A stretch of DNA of 64,000 nt from Escarpia spicata (GCA_963995525.1 OZ023213.1:34736193-34800192); one strand, 5' to 3'. Counted from the first letter of the stretch, positions 1 through 14,310 are shown. Made by a program: numbers and translations. The notes: a model not told the origin generated them from the sequence alone.

Positions 1-2080
1 CATATCAGCACTAATGGTTAGCGCTAAGTTAGTTTCTTTTACAGTAGCACTTAGTAGAGTACCCCCCATTGTATATTTTATATCTTCGTTTCCATCTTCT
101 GTGTGGAAGCATTTATATTTCCCACAATTCAACAACATTTGTCATTTTTCAGACCACTTTATCAACTTGTCAAGATCATCTTGTAAATGCTGTCTATCTT
201 TATCATGTTTAATCCTTCTAAAACGTGTTGTATCATCCGCAAATGTTAACACTTTGCTTGTTATATCATCGTCAAATCGTAGATATATATATTAAGAATA
301 ATATAGGTCCCAGTACTGATCCCTGTGGTACCCCACTCAAAACTGATTTCCAGTTTGAAGCCTCCCCATCAACTACTACCCGTTGTCTTCTGTCAATTAG
401 CCATTTTTTATTCAGTTAATTAAAACATTTCCTATGTCATGGGCCTTTAGTTTAAGCAGAAATCTTTTATGTTGCATTTTTTTGTCGAAAGCTTTCTGAA
501 AATCTAAGTAGATGATATCTAATGGTGATTCTTAGTGATAAAAAACATACCATACCATAAACCGTGTTGAGATTGGTTTAATATGTTATGTTTAACAAGA
601 AAATCCACCATGTGATCTTTAATTAGTCTTTTTAATAATTTGCAAATCACAACTCATTGGTCCGTAGTTCTTTTATTTGTTTCTGGAACCTTTTTAAATA
701 ACGGTATAATGTTTGCTTCTTTCCATTCTAAAGGAACCATTCCCTTTTCTAATGACAAGTTGAAAACTGTTGCAAGTGGTATGCTAATTTGTTCTACAAT
801 TTCCAATAGAAGTTTGGGCTGAATCCCATCCACTCCAGGTGATTTATTATCCTTTATAGCCCTTATTTTCTTATCTACCATTTCCGGGGTTACAATTAAC
901 TGTCCTAAATAGTCTGATTTCGCCCCTTGAACTTAGCCTCTGGTACTGGCAGTGAACTAATATCTTCCCTAGTAAACACCTTCTGATAGTATATTTCCAG
1001 CACTATCTTCTAGAGGACCGACCTTATCTTGAACTTTCTGTTTGCTCCGAACATATGCATAAACACTCTTGCTGTCTTGTTTTATATTACAAGCTAATAT
1101 TTGTTCGTAACTTCTCTTCGAATTTATAATTTCAGTTTTAGCTTGGTTTAGTGCTTCTTTATAAATGTTGTTGTCTTCGTCATTTCCAGTACGTCTATAT
1201 GACTTCCATATCATTTGTTTGTGCTTAATTTTTCTAATGGCTTCTTTCGATAACTATTTCTTTCTGGACAGTTTCCCTTGTTTTTCCAAGGGAACAAATT
1301 TATTGACGATGCACTCAATTTCACTCTTTGAGATATACCAGCATTCTATTGCTGTCTTATTCTTCAGTGTGTTGTTCCACTCTATGTTTGCAAAATATTT
1401 GCTCATTTCCTTATATCTTCCTTTGTGGAAATTTCTCCTGACCTGCTTTATATTATTTCTTTCTGATTTTATTTTTATGGTAAAATGAACCTGGTTGTGA
1501 TCACTACTTCCCATTGGCTCACATAATTTGACATTGTCAACTAATTCATTCTGTGAGGACTAAACTACGTCTAACACATTCTCACACTTGGTTGGCTCTA
1601 GCACATGTTGAGAAAGGAAACTGTATGATACTAAAACTAAAAACTTATCGTCCACAGTCCCCGTACTCTGTAGAGATTTCCATTGTATATGTCCATGGTT
1701 AAAATGTCCTATAATTATACATTTCCGTTTGCTAACTTCCCTTATAGCGTTTTGTACTTTCTCATTCTCTTCTATGCTTATGTTTGGACTTCGATAAACT
1801 AACCCCACCGTTAACGTTGAGTTTCCTGTAACTATGTTACACCAAACAGCTTCTTCGCAATCTGCTTCTCTTTCTATTTTTATTTCATAAGCCTGGATAT
1901 ATTCTTTAACATATAAAATAACTCCACTTTCCCCTCTTCCTAATCTATCTTTCCTAAACGTAAATGTAGCGCGCTCTGAGCGATCACAAGGACTGTGAAC
2001 CCGTCTCTACATAAGAACTCGTCATTTTGTGACGACACTTCTTGCATAGATGGACTAACAACATCGATTTGTTATCCAGG
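1..2080 (-). mobile_element. Non-LTR retrotransposon (CR1/L2/jockey-like LINE), ORF2 fragment, decayed
   Basis: Reading on the minus strand gives an endonuclease and then a reverse transcriptase in several frames. About 1985-1560 reads GLVYRSPN and later a degenerate DFN motif (GHFNHG) of the apurinic-type endonuclease. About 1514-1490 has SSDHN, its catalytic histidine region. About 881-654 reads NKSPGVDGIQPKLL and WKEANIIPLFKK, the start of the reverse transcriptase fingers. About 350-300 reads [15 protein letters not shown], the region next to the palm. The FADD box is degraded. The final part, about 100-20, reads NCGKYKCFHT and TMGGTLLSATVKE, typical of CR1/L2-like LINEs. Stops at 1560, 1254 and near 960, plus frame changes, make it dead. 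The 3' end lies beyond the left edge. The family is clear; the exact clade is not. Confidence 0.85.
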
Positions 2081-2947
2081 TAAATGATTAAGCGATCTTC
2101 AGTGGTTCACCTGGTGAAAGCGTTTTATTTCGCTGATCAGAGTAGGATCTTCAACAAACAAATGCCCCCCTCGCCCAAATTGTTTGGAATATAGAATGTT
2201 ACATTTGGTGTATATCTCCCTGTTGTAGTCATAAACGTTAACATGACCACTTTTAGCTATTTAATATAATGTTATTCTTATCAATGTGGTCATAGGAAAC
2301 GGGTTCAGAATAAGGAAAGCATATTGTATGCATGACAGTCTCAAAGAATGTGTGGTGATCTGACTTGCTATCATGAATATAATAACTTAGATACGATTGA
2401 CGTAGATGACACTAATTTGTAGGGTTGTTTTTCTTAGACATTCCCTAATTTAAGAAATTTATCATGTGAACACACACGGTTTCCCATCAAATATGTTCTG
2501 CTCGTGACAAGATGTTTGAGTCTCTTCCGTCATAACTATATTTTGAGAACAATTCACTATTTATGTAGCACATATTTAGTGCTGGAGTGTCCTGCGTTGG
2601 TTATTCGATACTCCCTGGGTCTGTATGTTGTGCCTATTTATAGTATTTATTCGATAGATTATACTGGCAGCAATATAGTGATGATGCAATTGGCTGTCAG
2701 CACGTACTACGCCAAACATGTGAAGTCTCCTCTTTGGAAAGCTAATCACGAATAGGAGCTGCAAGCCTACAGTGCATTACGCGAGAAGGGTGGCTGGCTT
2801 GGTAGTGTTGCAACGCAGACTTCTTTCATCTTTTCCGGATTGTTTGTCATGCTGCTTGCAATGCTTGGTCGACCACCGTGCTGATTAATGAGTTGTTGCC
2901 ATTGCCTGCTACCTTGGTAACATGTGCGGTTACTGTGAACACGAAGA
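2081..2947. other. Unannotated spacer
   Basis: No open frame with protein-like composition, no RNA gene and no repeat paired elsewhere in the window was seen here. Confidence 0.4.
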
Positions 2948-3340
<393 letters not shown>

Positions 3341-4164
3341 CAACACGGATAAGAAGCATTGCTCCAAAACCAGTGCATTTAGACAACACCCATTCATGAC
3401 TAGCTGCAGTCATCCAGTCATCCAGTCACGCGAAACAATCTTCAACATCAGCCACATTCCCATATATACACTTTTTATATCAAGATGACTACTAAGATAA
3501 CATGACAGCGAAAGTCGCAGACGGATTATATTACATAGCTATGCTGTATATACTATCAGTTATCTGACACAGCTGAACAAATACATGTGCATAATTATTC
3601 AGACTAGTATAGTTAACTTACTTGCTGACTGACAACATTCGATTAACCATTGATTTCAATGCTTGTGCTTTACACGGGGCTCGGCGCTAACATCATTGAC
3701 ACAATGTCACGCAATTTGTCACCAATTAATTAATAATATCCATGCTCCAAAAACATAATTGACCCACGTAAATGCGTAAGTCTATGCCTTTGGGAATACC
3801 ATTCTTCGTGACAATTTAGAAGTAGGCGGTAAATCGTTATGTTTCAATTAGTATATCGGCTGCGTCACGCACCGCGAGGCGAATTTAAAGGTTGTGGTTC
3901 AGAGTATACTCACTCAGTGGCTATTTACGACTGCCGAATTCAAAAGATGCATTGAGGAATTTAGACATGCACTGCCGGTTTTTGGGTGTGCATTCTAAGA
4001 GGTCAATATATTACAAGCACGCTTTCCATGTCACAACATTTTGACCAAGACTCGAGCTCAGCGGGGATATTTACAAATCAGAAGTCATCCACCCACAATG
4101 CTTGACATTGCGTATACTGTAAAATTGTGTTATTCTTCTTTTACTGAAGGTCAAATGTCATGTG
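3341..4164. other. Unannotated spacer
   Basis: Nothing recognisable: no protein-like frame and no repeat pair noted before the inverted arm that begins near 4165. Confidence 0.4.
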
Positions 4165-7045
4165 TAGGTATCTATCCAAATTAGCTCTGACCAATACCAC
4201 TTCATGATATTCGTTTATATATCCTCATTAGGCGAGCGATAGGCACTACTTAATGGACAGATTTAAATGCCCCCCTCCCCATACAAAAACACACATTGTA
4301 TACCCTATATGTCCCCATCACAACGAGGCCTATCGTAGAACTAGCGTGACTCCAAGGGCAAACAAGATCACCGTCAAATGATAATATTTCGAAATTGTCC
4401 GCTTCCGCAAACAAACATATTATAATTACAATGATTGCATATCTACTTTTATTAATAATAAAATAGCCATGCCGTATAGTTTTGGAACGCTTTTTGTCTC
4501 CCGGTCAAAACAAGATACGATATTGAGCTGTTACACTGCATAGTAAGTGTGGAGCTAAGGTCAAACAAGGTCACCATGGAATTATGAATATCTGAACGTT
4601 TGCAATACCGCGAACGTTATTAGGTTACAATAAATCTGTATTGACTTCATTGCTATTGACATGTTACATACAACGCGAAAGAAATGTTTTGTTCCCATCA
4701 AAATGAAATATCACTTGGACGTTTCAGTTGATGGAGTTTGTATGGAGCGGCGACCAAACAGTCTCACCGTCAAGCGATAAATGTTCGAAATTACACCATC
4801 CCTCAAACGTTATACTGTACCAATGGTGGCTTATAGCCTATCTACGTTACCTAGTTATTCATGACCATGTGATATACACTTTGAAAGCCTTCTGTCTCCC
4901 CTTAAATACATGATACCAAGGTGAGTTATCAAGTGGTGCAGTAATTATGGAGTGAAGGTCAAGCAAGGTCATCACCAAGTGATGAGTGTTCAAAACTTCG
5001 CCATTCTGCAAACGTTGTACAATCACAACGTTTGCATAATTATCTACTTTGTCTACCTACACTGGGCCATGTTATACACCTATGCATATTGTATACCCGT
5101 CAAAATGCTTGGCATGAAATTGTAAAATGGTGGTCTACCTGTGGAGTGAAGGTTGAACAAGGTAACCATCAAAAGATACATGCATTTTTGAAATTGTGCC
5201 ATTCCGCAGATTGTAGGTGATGTTATTCTTCTACGGCATTTTTGCATCACACATGCCATGAGAAAATAGATGATGGTGGATGTCACCCTCAATTTTAAAT
5301 TTGAATGTCAATCTTGTGTCAACATATTTGTGTTAATTAACTGATATGTTTTTGTGCACATGACAGCCTCTTCACGTCCTATGTCCACCCAGCCATCTGG
5401 AGTGGACATCTGCTATTGAACCAGTTGATGGTCAACCAAATAAAAGCTTGTTACGCTATGCGCTCTGAATACTGCTAAAGAGCATCCGGTGTTATTGGAA
5501 TATCTTAGTGATATTATTCCTTTGACAGAATATATTTTCCGTTGCCTCGATAACGGACACCACGCACGCTGCAACAATAATTACAGAGGGCAATGGTGAT
5601 GCCTTCATGGAGTTGAAATGTCACGAATCCAGATCCAAATGGATGTGTGAATGTTGTGGTTCCTTCGTCGTATGAAATTTGGGTTTCCCATGTTATTGAC
5701 AACTGGCAATGACATGACAGGTCTTTTCCCAGAGCACGATGGATGCCGTTGCCATTATGATGAATAACGTTATTGCCTGTGCAAAAGCCTATCCAAATGT
5801 ATGCAGCTGGATTTAAACTTGACAAACTCATAACTCCCAATGATTGGAAACACGTTGCAAATCATGCATGGCTTTGATTCCTTTTTCACAAAGCATTGTG
5901 CACAAGGCTCAACAGATGCGTGCCAGATTATTCAAGGTCTTATTGGATGTAGCATGTCGTAGTTGCACCAACACGACGGCTGAGGTGTCTGAAGTGTCAA
6001 ACACTTCCTTTCAACCTAGATAGTGGAGCTTTGCAACCTTAATGGAGATAAATGTAAATAGCTCATGTACGTTGGTAACATCGCGATGAAAGTATTTCCA
6101 GTTTATGGTCACATTGTTGACAAATGTTACTTTCTTCAGAATCACGTTACCACGCTTCTCTCTTGTGGATTATTTGATCCTGCTGGCGAGGTACGTGTCG
6201 ACGCCAATATTGTTGGAGTGATTTAAGTGCTTCATGATGTGCAGAACGAAAATGTCTGCAAACTCATCAAACATGGTTATGTTGGCTGATGCATCTTTTG
6301 ACGGCGTTGCTGGTTGATGCATCTTTTGACAGTGACCTTCATCCTTCACTTTCGTGAAGGTAGGTAGACAATGTAGATATGCAAACATTATAATTGTACA
6401 AAAGTCTGCGGAATAGCGCAGTTTTGAGCATTCATCATTTGGTGGTGTCTTTACTTGACCTTCAATCCACACTTACTGCACCACTTGATAGCTCCCTGTG
6501 GTATAGAAAAAAAAAGTTCTTTCACATTATGTCCATAGAAACGAAGCAGTTATTATAACTTTATGAAGTGTGCCATATTGCAGAAGTTCGAATATTCATA
6601 ATTTCACGGTGACTTTGTTTAACCTTAGCTACACACTTATTATTCCGGGTAACAGCTCCATGTCGTATCTCGTTGTGACGGGGAGACAGTAAGCTTTCCA
6701 AACATATATGAGGTACGCATTGTGTTTTTAAATAAAGTACTATATATGCAATGATTGTAATTTTAATACGGAAGCGCACAATTTCGAAAATTTATCATTT
6801 CACGGTGACCTTGTTTGACCTTGGTGTCACACTTACAGCATCACTTGGCAGTTCTAAGACAGACCTCGTTGTGGTGGTGATATTTGGGTTTTCAAATGAT
6901 ATACCATTTGGGTGTTTTGCGCGTACGTGGAGAGGGGCATTTAAGTTGGTGCGTTAGGCAGTACCGACCGCTTGCCTATTGGGAGATACACACGAAAAGC
7001 GTGAGGTTATATTGGTCAGAGCTCATTTGCATATTCATGTGACAA
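4165..7045. mobile_element. Foldback-like element 1 with long inverted arms built of subrepeats
   Basis: The stretch 4165-5065 is matched, inverted, by about 6360-7045. Shared blocks include ATTAGCTCTGACCAATA at the outer end, TTAAATGCCCC, CACAACGAGG, GGTCAAACAAGGTCACC, and GCTATCAAGTGGTGCAGTAA nearer the inside. Each arm repeats a unit of roughly 150-200 bp containing GGTCA(A)-n-AAGGTCACCGT-n-ATGATAAAT-n-CGAAATTGTGC. The left arm has about five units. The outer ends are imperfect and no target duplication is evident. Long, internally repetitive inverted ends are characteristic of foldback-type DNA elements. About 1.3 kb of interior separates the arms, and no intact transposase was seen. Confidence 0.7.
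5514..5840 (-). pseudogene. Possible fragment of the HEEADT/CXC family gene inside foldback element 1
   Basis: The minus-strand frame contains IWIGFCTGNN then, twelve residues later, ALGKD. This aligns without gaps over 27 residues to IWVAFGTGKN...GLGKD in the pseudogene at 58.8-60.85 kb, with about 12 identities. Downstream of LGKD the expected phenylalanine/SGCDT motif is not recognisable in any frame, and upstream similarity fades. It may be a very old, rearranged remnant of that family captured between the inverted arms, or a chance match. A profile comparison would decide. Confidence 0.35.
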
Positions 7046-7737
7046 ATTTGCATACCATGATTTGTTCACTAACGTAATAATAACAAGAGACCATAAAAAC
7101 GTTCGTTTGGACATTTTATTTTGATTGTTTTGGATGTTTACTGTTCGATATATTCAGGAAAACAGTAAACGACGATCACTAATTTGCATATTAATGGATT
7201 TATACAATAACGCTCAAGGGTGCCTGGGCGACCTAGAGGTGTAGAAGGTCACGAAAATGAAAAAAAACATCGTGCGGACCCTAATGCACGCTTCACTGGC
7301 TAACGCCCGGACTATAAAGCAGCATAAACAATATGATTCTCCAGAATTAGAAAAAGGCAACACTCCGATCAATATTGGACACTCTCGCCGGCGTGTTACA
7401 ATGACCTAAGAGCGCTTAAAATAAAACTTTCCCTTTACACGGATATGTTAAAGGACTAAAATCGTTCAGTGCATATGTTCCATGCCTCACTAAATTCGTC
7501 TGCTACATGTACGCACGTGTTGTGTTTGTTCGCGTGCGCGCGCGTTTGCATAGTAACACTATGTAAGTATGCGTCATTCCATTTGAAATTAACATAACGT
7601 GAATTCACTCGCGCCAGTTCTGCTATTACTAAAAGCCAGGGTAAGTTTGTTTTTTCCTTATAATGATTTGTTTGAATAATTCACGATATGAATGTAGGAA
7701 TAAACAGAATTATATTGGGAAGAATTACAATCAAGCG
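7046..7737. other. Unannotated spacer
   Basis: No gene or repeat recognised. Confidence 0.4.
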
Positions 7738-7802
7738 GATCTGTGTAGTATATATATATATATATATGCTATATAATATATTATATTATATTATATAGCA
7801 TA
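7738..7802. repeat. AT-rich perfect palindrome
   Basis: A short (TA)n run leads into TGCTATATAATATA, which is mirrored downstream as TATATTATATAGCA. It can extrude as a hairpin. It resembles the core of a small AT-palindromic MITE, but no flanking duplication was confirmed. Confidence 0.7.
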
Positions 7803-8459
7803 GGCCAACTAATAATAGTCGGACAGGATTGTAAATAGTGTAATTTGAGACGAAGGTTAGACTACAAAAGACATACTGTTTGTACAAGATGATTCCGGAT
7901 GATAAAGTTGAGCAGTCTTAACATGCCTTTGTTACAAATTAACCATGCATAGTCCTGCTTTGTTAAACAAAGATGAAGGTCTATGCGTCATATGTCCTAA
8001 CAAAGTATTCAGGAAAAAAACAGGTCTTGCTCGTATATGCACACGCACTCATACTCGTGTGTGTGTGTGTGTGTGCGTGCGTGCGTGCGTGTGTAAGTGC
8101 GCGCGTGCGTGTACATATGTGCGTGTATGTGCGCGGGTGTCACTTATTAAATCGCCATTGATAGACTCATTCGCCATTAAAGTTAATACAACTATTAATA
8201 TCAGATATGTACAACATGTGCTACAAATTTGTTCCAAATGCTCTATTCTATTTCTTCGTACGTGCCGCATTATGTGAGTGATATACTGCTTATCGCCTTA
8301 AAGGGTGACACCGTGTCGCATGGCACTGCACAGCTACACTCTAGATGACTTTGTGCCGCGCGACATGTTTGGGGAATACGTCCTGGGTATTGTCCAGAGC
8401 CTCTCCCAAGTTGAGCTTTGATGAAACATCACGACGTGTACAGATGCTGTCGTTAGCTG
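7803..8459. other. Spacer with short imperfect (GT/GCGT)n
   Basis: A GTGC-type imperfect tract lies at about 8058-8140. Open frames across and after it have no protein-like character. Confidence 0.4.
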
Positions 8460-8850
8460 ATTGGCTACTGCTTCAAACACACATCAAACATTGCAGCCAC
8501 AAACTGACCTATCCATCACGTGAACCATTGCCTGGCAACAAAGTCCGTCAAGCCATATAAATGGATGCCGAACACGTGGGGCGTCAGGACATCCCATCGT
8601 CTGTTTTGTTCATATTCTGGCCCTAAATATGTTTTATTTTGTTAAAGATAATAATATAGGACGAGGTTGTTTCAGCGAGAATTGCACATGGAAAGATTAA
8701 TTCAGTTCGTCGCGGTTTGCCTCCGTCACAAACTCAATTATGTGCGTGACTTCCGTCAAGTACCAACGTTGGTAATAATTGTATATGTACCATCAATTTT
8801 GATAACTTGACGACCTGTTTCTAGACAACAAGTGACGTGATGGATCCAGT
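8460..8850. repeat. Dispersed repeat, two copies in opposite orientation
   Basis: On the minus strand 8600-8460 reads ACGTGTTCGGCATCCATTT then GACTTGACGGA and a GCCAGGCAA block. The + strand at about 8795-8850 has a related block (ACTTGACGACCTGTTTCTAG). The best partner is 57430-57520 on the + strand, where CACGTGTTCGGCATCCATTT, TGACTTGACGGAGCTGTTG and CAGGTCACGTGGTGGAT follow each other. It is a small interspersed element with no coding capacity visible. Confidence 0.6.
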
Positions 8851-9405
8851 ACATCACTGTTTGTTCACGTCGCATTCGAAAATATACGTATGACCATTGA
8901 TGCGCTAATGCCATGTTTCTGTTTTCAATAAGTTGCATGTTGTACGTACCAATAAGGTGTCGTGATACTTTAGTGTGCTACCACATAGTTAAGCCGAATA
9001 TGTAGACCAGATAAACTGCACTAGTAGGACAATAACTACTAGCCTTCGAAGCGTGGAACAAATAGAAGAAGGACGCGTGACGTTGCGAACAATTGTACGT
9101 CGTAAACCGGTCTAAAATTATACGTATGAACAAAGGTTTCGTCTTACGTAATAGTTTTTGATAAGATCTTGCCAGAACTTATCGTCAGTGATAAGCTATA
9201 CGCCGGACCGTTTCTCGTTATCGGGTAGGCACAATTCCACTGCAGGAGTGCCTGGCATTATACAACTGCATAATTCGTGCTTTGTCTCTTGGAATGTGAC
9301 TAGTTTGTATAGCTGCATGAAAATCAATGGACGACGTCTTACAGACGTAACCAAAAAAAGCGAAGTTAAAGAGCATGTCTCGCCTGCCTTGCAGGAACTT
9401 GAGAC
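8851..9405. other. Unannotated spacer
   Basis: No gene or repeat recognised before the GACA satellite. Confidence 0.4.
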
Positions 9406-10156
<751 letters not shown>

Positions 10157-10214
10157 TGCTCTTATAGGATCAATATAAGTGTAGTTAAATGCAAACCCTG
10201 GTGTATATAACAGT

Positions 10215-10238
10215 GGCATACATACATACATACATACA

Positions 10239-10312
<74 letters not shown>
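10215..10312. repeat. (CATA)n followed by (TA)n microsatellite
   Basis: About 12 CATA units run directly into about 22 TA units. Confidence 0.97.
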
Positions 10313-10316
<4 letters not shown>

Positions 10317-12412
10317 CGGTATAAAGACGACAAATTCTACACTAGACAACATTACATTATCAAAATTTTATTATATTAATACGCAAATCATGGATCATAG
10401 TGAGTACATCTCCTCCGAGGCTCCAACATTCACTCGTGCTCATTCGCTTCCTTTGACCACTGGATTTCAGAAATACAACGAGAGCAATTGATATAACGTT
10501 ACTTTCTTACGTGAATTTATCTGCGCTGCTTTTCTAGTTGAGCTCTTTTCTGGCTGAGAGAGTTGTGTGGTTATCTCCATATGGCCCCAACGTATTGGTG
10601 AAAAACAAGATGATGCCGATAATGTTATTGTTTCATCGAACAGTTTTTGGTGTATACGTTTTGGTGCATAAGAAACTACCAATAAAAATTTCAAAACTTT
10701 AATGTATCAAATATAGCATGTACAATAATAACATATATATATATACTATGTACTTTAATTATTCAATGCATAAACCATTATCTGCTGAATAACAACATTA
10801 CATAACATATTTAATTATATTTACGAAAAAGGAAACAATGACATTATAATATTAAAGTTATAAAATATAAAGAAAGTTTTGCAAGCAAGCAAGTGATTGT
10901 GAAATGACGTAACTGTGATGTATTATTACGTCACCGTCATATCATTCTGCGCATATGACATATGTGCACTTATCACTGTCGGCCTACGAAATGTATGAAC
11001 ATGGCGTCATATTTGTATAGGTTTCTTTAAACCGTAACGCATGAATGACGGCATATACATTCACCATCACATCCTAGCCAAACCTCAGATCATCCTATAT
11101 CTTTATTGTAGTTAGTGCGGGTACTTATGACGCAAGAAGTCTGGTTGCAACAATGTGTTTCCACAAGGCACAACGTTTATCGATTTATCGAAATACGTGC
11201 GTTTTAGATGCGGTGAAAACTTATTTACTTATTCTTATAAACTTACTTATTCATTGCGAGCTTTTGAAGCTAAACCATGGATGCGCAAAAGTGAGTCCAT
11301 GTATTGAGAAAACCACTGTTCAAAATTACGCATGCGGTTGGCATTGGAGAAAGTCTGATATTGATTTCAAAAGCAACACGTTGGTATTTTGCTTACTAAC
11401 GGTACTTGGTAGTGATTCGACCACAATATAAATTCCTAGTTGAAATAATTATAACTAATTTATTGTTCTGTTGTTAGAAATTGAAAATTCGCAGGCGCAT
11501 CCGCTCAGCAAATTTCCAGATAACAAACGATTAAATCCACCTAAATAAAGCAGCTATAACACGCATTGACTCTCGAGACAGAAGCTAGCCACTATTACAA
11601 CCAACAATGCTTCTTTACTACGGTTAAATGTAACTAATTTTCGTATAGATTTGATCACTGTTGAGCATAGGGAATAACCTCAATTGTATGAATATTGGGC
11701 ACACCCAAACCACTGTTTGTATGAGTAACCCATTTGCTGTTTTTGTGACACAGATCACGTGCCATCTCATGCAATCCGTAATTAACTTAGAACTGTTTTC
11801 ATTGTTATTGATACTGTTAATGTCCTGATCAGTGTACGAGACAGGATGTTTCCTTATCGTGACCACCATTTTACTTGAATGTTGCTACACTCCTTGTAAA
11901 TATAAATAGTACATGTAATGCAATTAACACAATGAAAAAAATGCATTTTAAAACAGTTCAACAGCCAATATTTTCATAGAAGCGTAATATATATAGTATA
12001 ATATAATATAGTAATATTTGATATGTATTTAATTTAGGTCATTCAGCTGTTGACAGTAAATACAAATCGCCATTTCGTTTTACTTCATCACTTTCTTTTT
12101 TGAAATAAAAACAATAGTCAAGATATCACAATAAACCAAAGATACTGAAACAAATATAACTTTGTGACACGTGAGATTAATACTTATAGAAATGTGTCTA
12201 ATTTATATTTCAAATGTATTTAGCTTTTCGTGTTCTAACAATACAAGCAAATGTGAATCCTATATCATCATCAAAATGTTCAATTATGATAAAATTGTCC
12301 GTTTCTACTGCATGGTTTATTGACACATTGGTCATTTTACATTTACTAATTACCTTTCAATTGCCATTTCAAACTCCACACATCAATATTGCCTAGATAT
12401 GATTTGACGTAC
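10313..12412. other. Unannotated AT-rich spacer
   Basis: No protein-like frame, RNA gene or repeat pair was recognised in these 2.1 kb. Confidence 0.4.
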
Positions 12413-12950
12413 TTAATTCTCAAGAAACCTGGGTTTTCGTTCTGTATATGTTAGCAGCCGAGGCCTTCTCCGGCAGACAGAAGTTACGGTTGTGTCACAT
12501 GACACGAGCTGGAGCAGGACTGGTGAGAGTTCCTGACCAACATCTCTAATCAGTGGAGGCTTCCCTCTGTAGATGTTGATAGCCTCCTTTATCTTCCTCC
12601 TATGCCAGTTCTCCTCGTGGTCTAGAAATGTAACCTCCTTCAATGAACACTGATGGCCTATGTTCAGTTTGTGTTCACTTACAGCTGATTGGGTTTGGCA
12701 ACAAGATATATGTTCTTTAATTCGTGTACCATTTGTCATCGCTGTTTCTTCTACATAGTGCTGATAACCTTGTGGACACTGGATGTCATATACCACTCCA
12801 CACTTTGCCGTCTTTGCTGTTCTCTCTTGTTTGGTGTACAAGCAGGGACGTCAGTATGTTAATAGGTTTGTAGTACTCTGCTATGTCATAGTACTTGAAC
12901 ATTTTTGCTAATTTTTCTGACAGCTTACTGGTATAGGGTAGACCTATGGC
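12413..12950 (-). mobile_element. Penelope-like element 3' fragment (RT tail and GIY-YIG endonuclease)
   Basis: The minus strand reads IGLPYTSKLSEKLAKMF and YYKPINILTSLLVH, the linker after the Penelope reverse transcriptase. After a frameshift near 12840 it reads CGVVYDIQCPQG, an arginine-containing TRIKEH block, SAVSEHKLNIGH and ENWHRRKIKEAINI, the GIY-YIG endonuclease. In the usual GVVYxIPCxxCxxxYIGET pattern the second cysteine and the YIG triad are changed (YQHYVEET), so the domain is inactive. Everything before the linker is missing; upstream sequence switches abruptly to a different LINE. Confidence 0.8.
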
Positions 12951-14310
12951 ATCTTGTCTTCTGTTCGTTTCATCATTATCATTGTGCAGACGTAGTGTCC
13001 CGTGGTTGGGAGAAGGGTCGGTGTGAATTATGGTACTCTGTTCACTGACGTATAGCTCGGTGTAGAATTCCTCTATTCGTTCCAAGATCATATCTTGATC
13101 TTGTATTTCTCGACCCTGCTGGTCTAGAAGTGTAATCAGTCTGTCTCGACCAAATGCCTGTGTTCTTCTTGCTTTCTTCACGCTCTTTGGTGGCATATTC
13201 GTTTCTCGTATGATCTCTTGTTTCTACTTCCTGATGTCCTCCTTCGCTTTCTTTTTGATGGTCTTGCATATTTCTGCGTACTCTATTTCTTTTTTACGGT
13301 CACCGTTATCCACCATTTCTCGTTGTTTCTTCATTAAAGCTCATGTCGGTGAGATATTCTCGTCACAGCATGCCTGTTGATTGCTTTGACATGTCGCACA
13401 TAGTTGGATCATCGTAGTGATGTGTTTGCTCATGGTGTTGATGTCGTCTAATTCATGTAGTGTGTCGAATTGATTTCACAGTTCGAGTTTGAATTCGATC
13501 TTTTTTCTTCCGATTTGTGTGGTATCTACACTTGGTGGTCTCTTGGTTATCAACTTCTTCCTTTCAGCCTTGACGTCCAGTTTGATGATGCTCATTACCA
13601 TTCAGTGGTCATTTCCGATGTTGACTTGTTAGTCAATTACCATGTCAGAATGTAGTCAATTTCGTTCTTCGTTTCTCCATTTGGGCTTTCCATGTCCATC
13701 ACTTCCCTGCTTTCGTCTGGAACATGGTATTCACGATTTTGCACTTTCTTGATGTTGCCCATTCTACCAATGTGTCGCCTCTTTCGTGTCTCACACCTAG
13801 GCCAAATTTGTCCGTTTTGTCGTTTCCGAAAAGTTTGTTCGTTTCCCTACTTGCACATTAAAGTCTCCAATCACTATATTGTAGTGGGTTGGCTTTTCTA
13901 AGGTCTCATCCACGTTGTTATAGACGTTGTCTATGTCTTCTGGTGATGATGTTGTTGGCGCATGCACTTGTACTATCTTCAGTTTGTAGTGCTTTGTTAT
14001 GCATATAACAAGTTCTGCTACTCTGGGGCTGGTGCTATTAACCCTCACCATATTGTCTTTCCATTTCTTGTTTATGAGAAAGCCTACTCCTGCTTGGCCG
14101 TTGTTCGCCGTGGAGTGGTATAGTAGATGGCCGCTTTGTAAGGTGGTGAAGCATCCCTCTCTTCTTCTGACTTCTCCGATCAAGATCACATCCCATAGCA
14201 ACCTGGTTTCCCTAAGTTCTTCCTCACGTTCTTGTATCTGTTCATCTCTTGGTAGTTGTTCGTACGTTATATGTTGCTATCTTCAGTCTACTAAGACTTA
14301 CCTTCTCTCG
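12951..14310 (-). mobile_element. RTE/CFDP2-like LINE fragment, endonuclease and linker
   Basis: The minus strand starts with KIATYNVRT near 14285-14260, the usual start of an apurinic-type endonuclease, with stops following. From 14201 it reads AGVGFLINKKWKD, KLKIVQVHAPT and NIVIGDFNVQVGKR, the conserved core with its DFN motif. Further 3', 13196-12950 reads LLDQQGREIQDQDMILERI and EFYTELY, the linker before the reverse transcriptase in RTE-type LINEs. The reverse transcriptase itself is replaced by Penelope sequence at about 12950. Many frame changes show it is dead. Confidence 0.8.

Noticed and set aside
8345..8560. 71-codon + frame
   Set aside because: It overlaps a dispersed repeat read in the opposite orientation and has no protein-like pattern.
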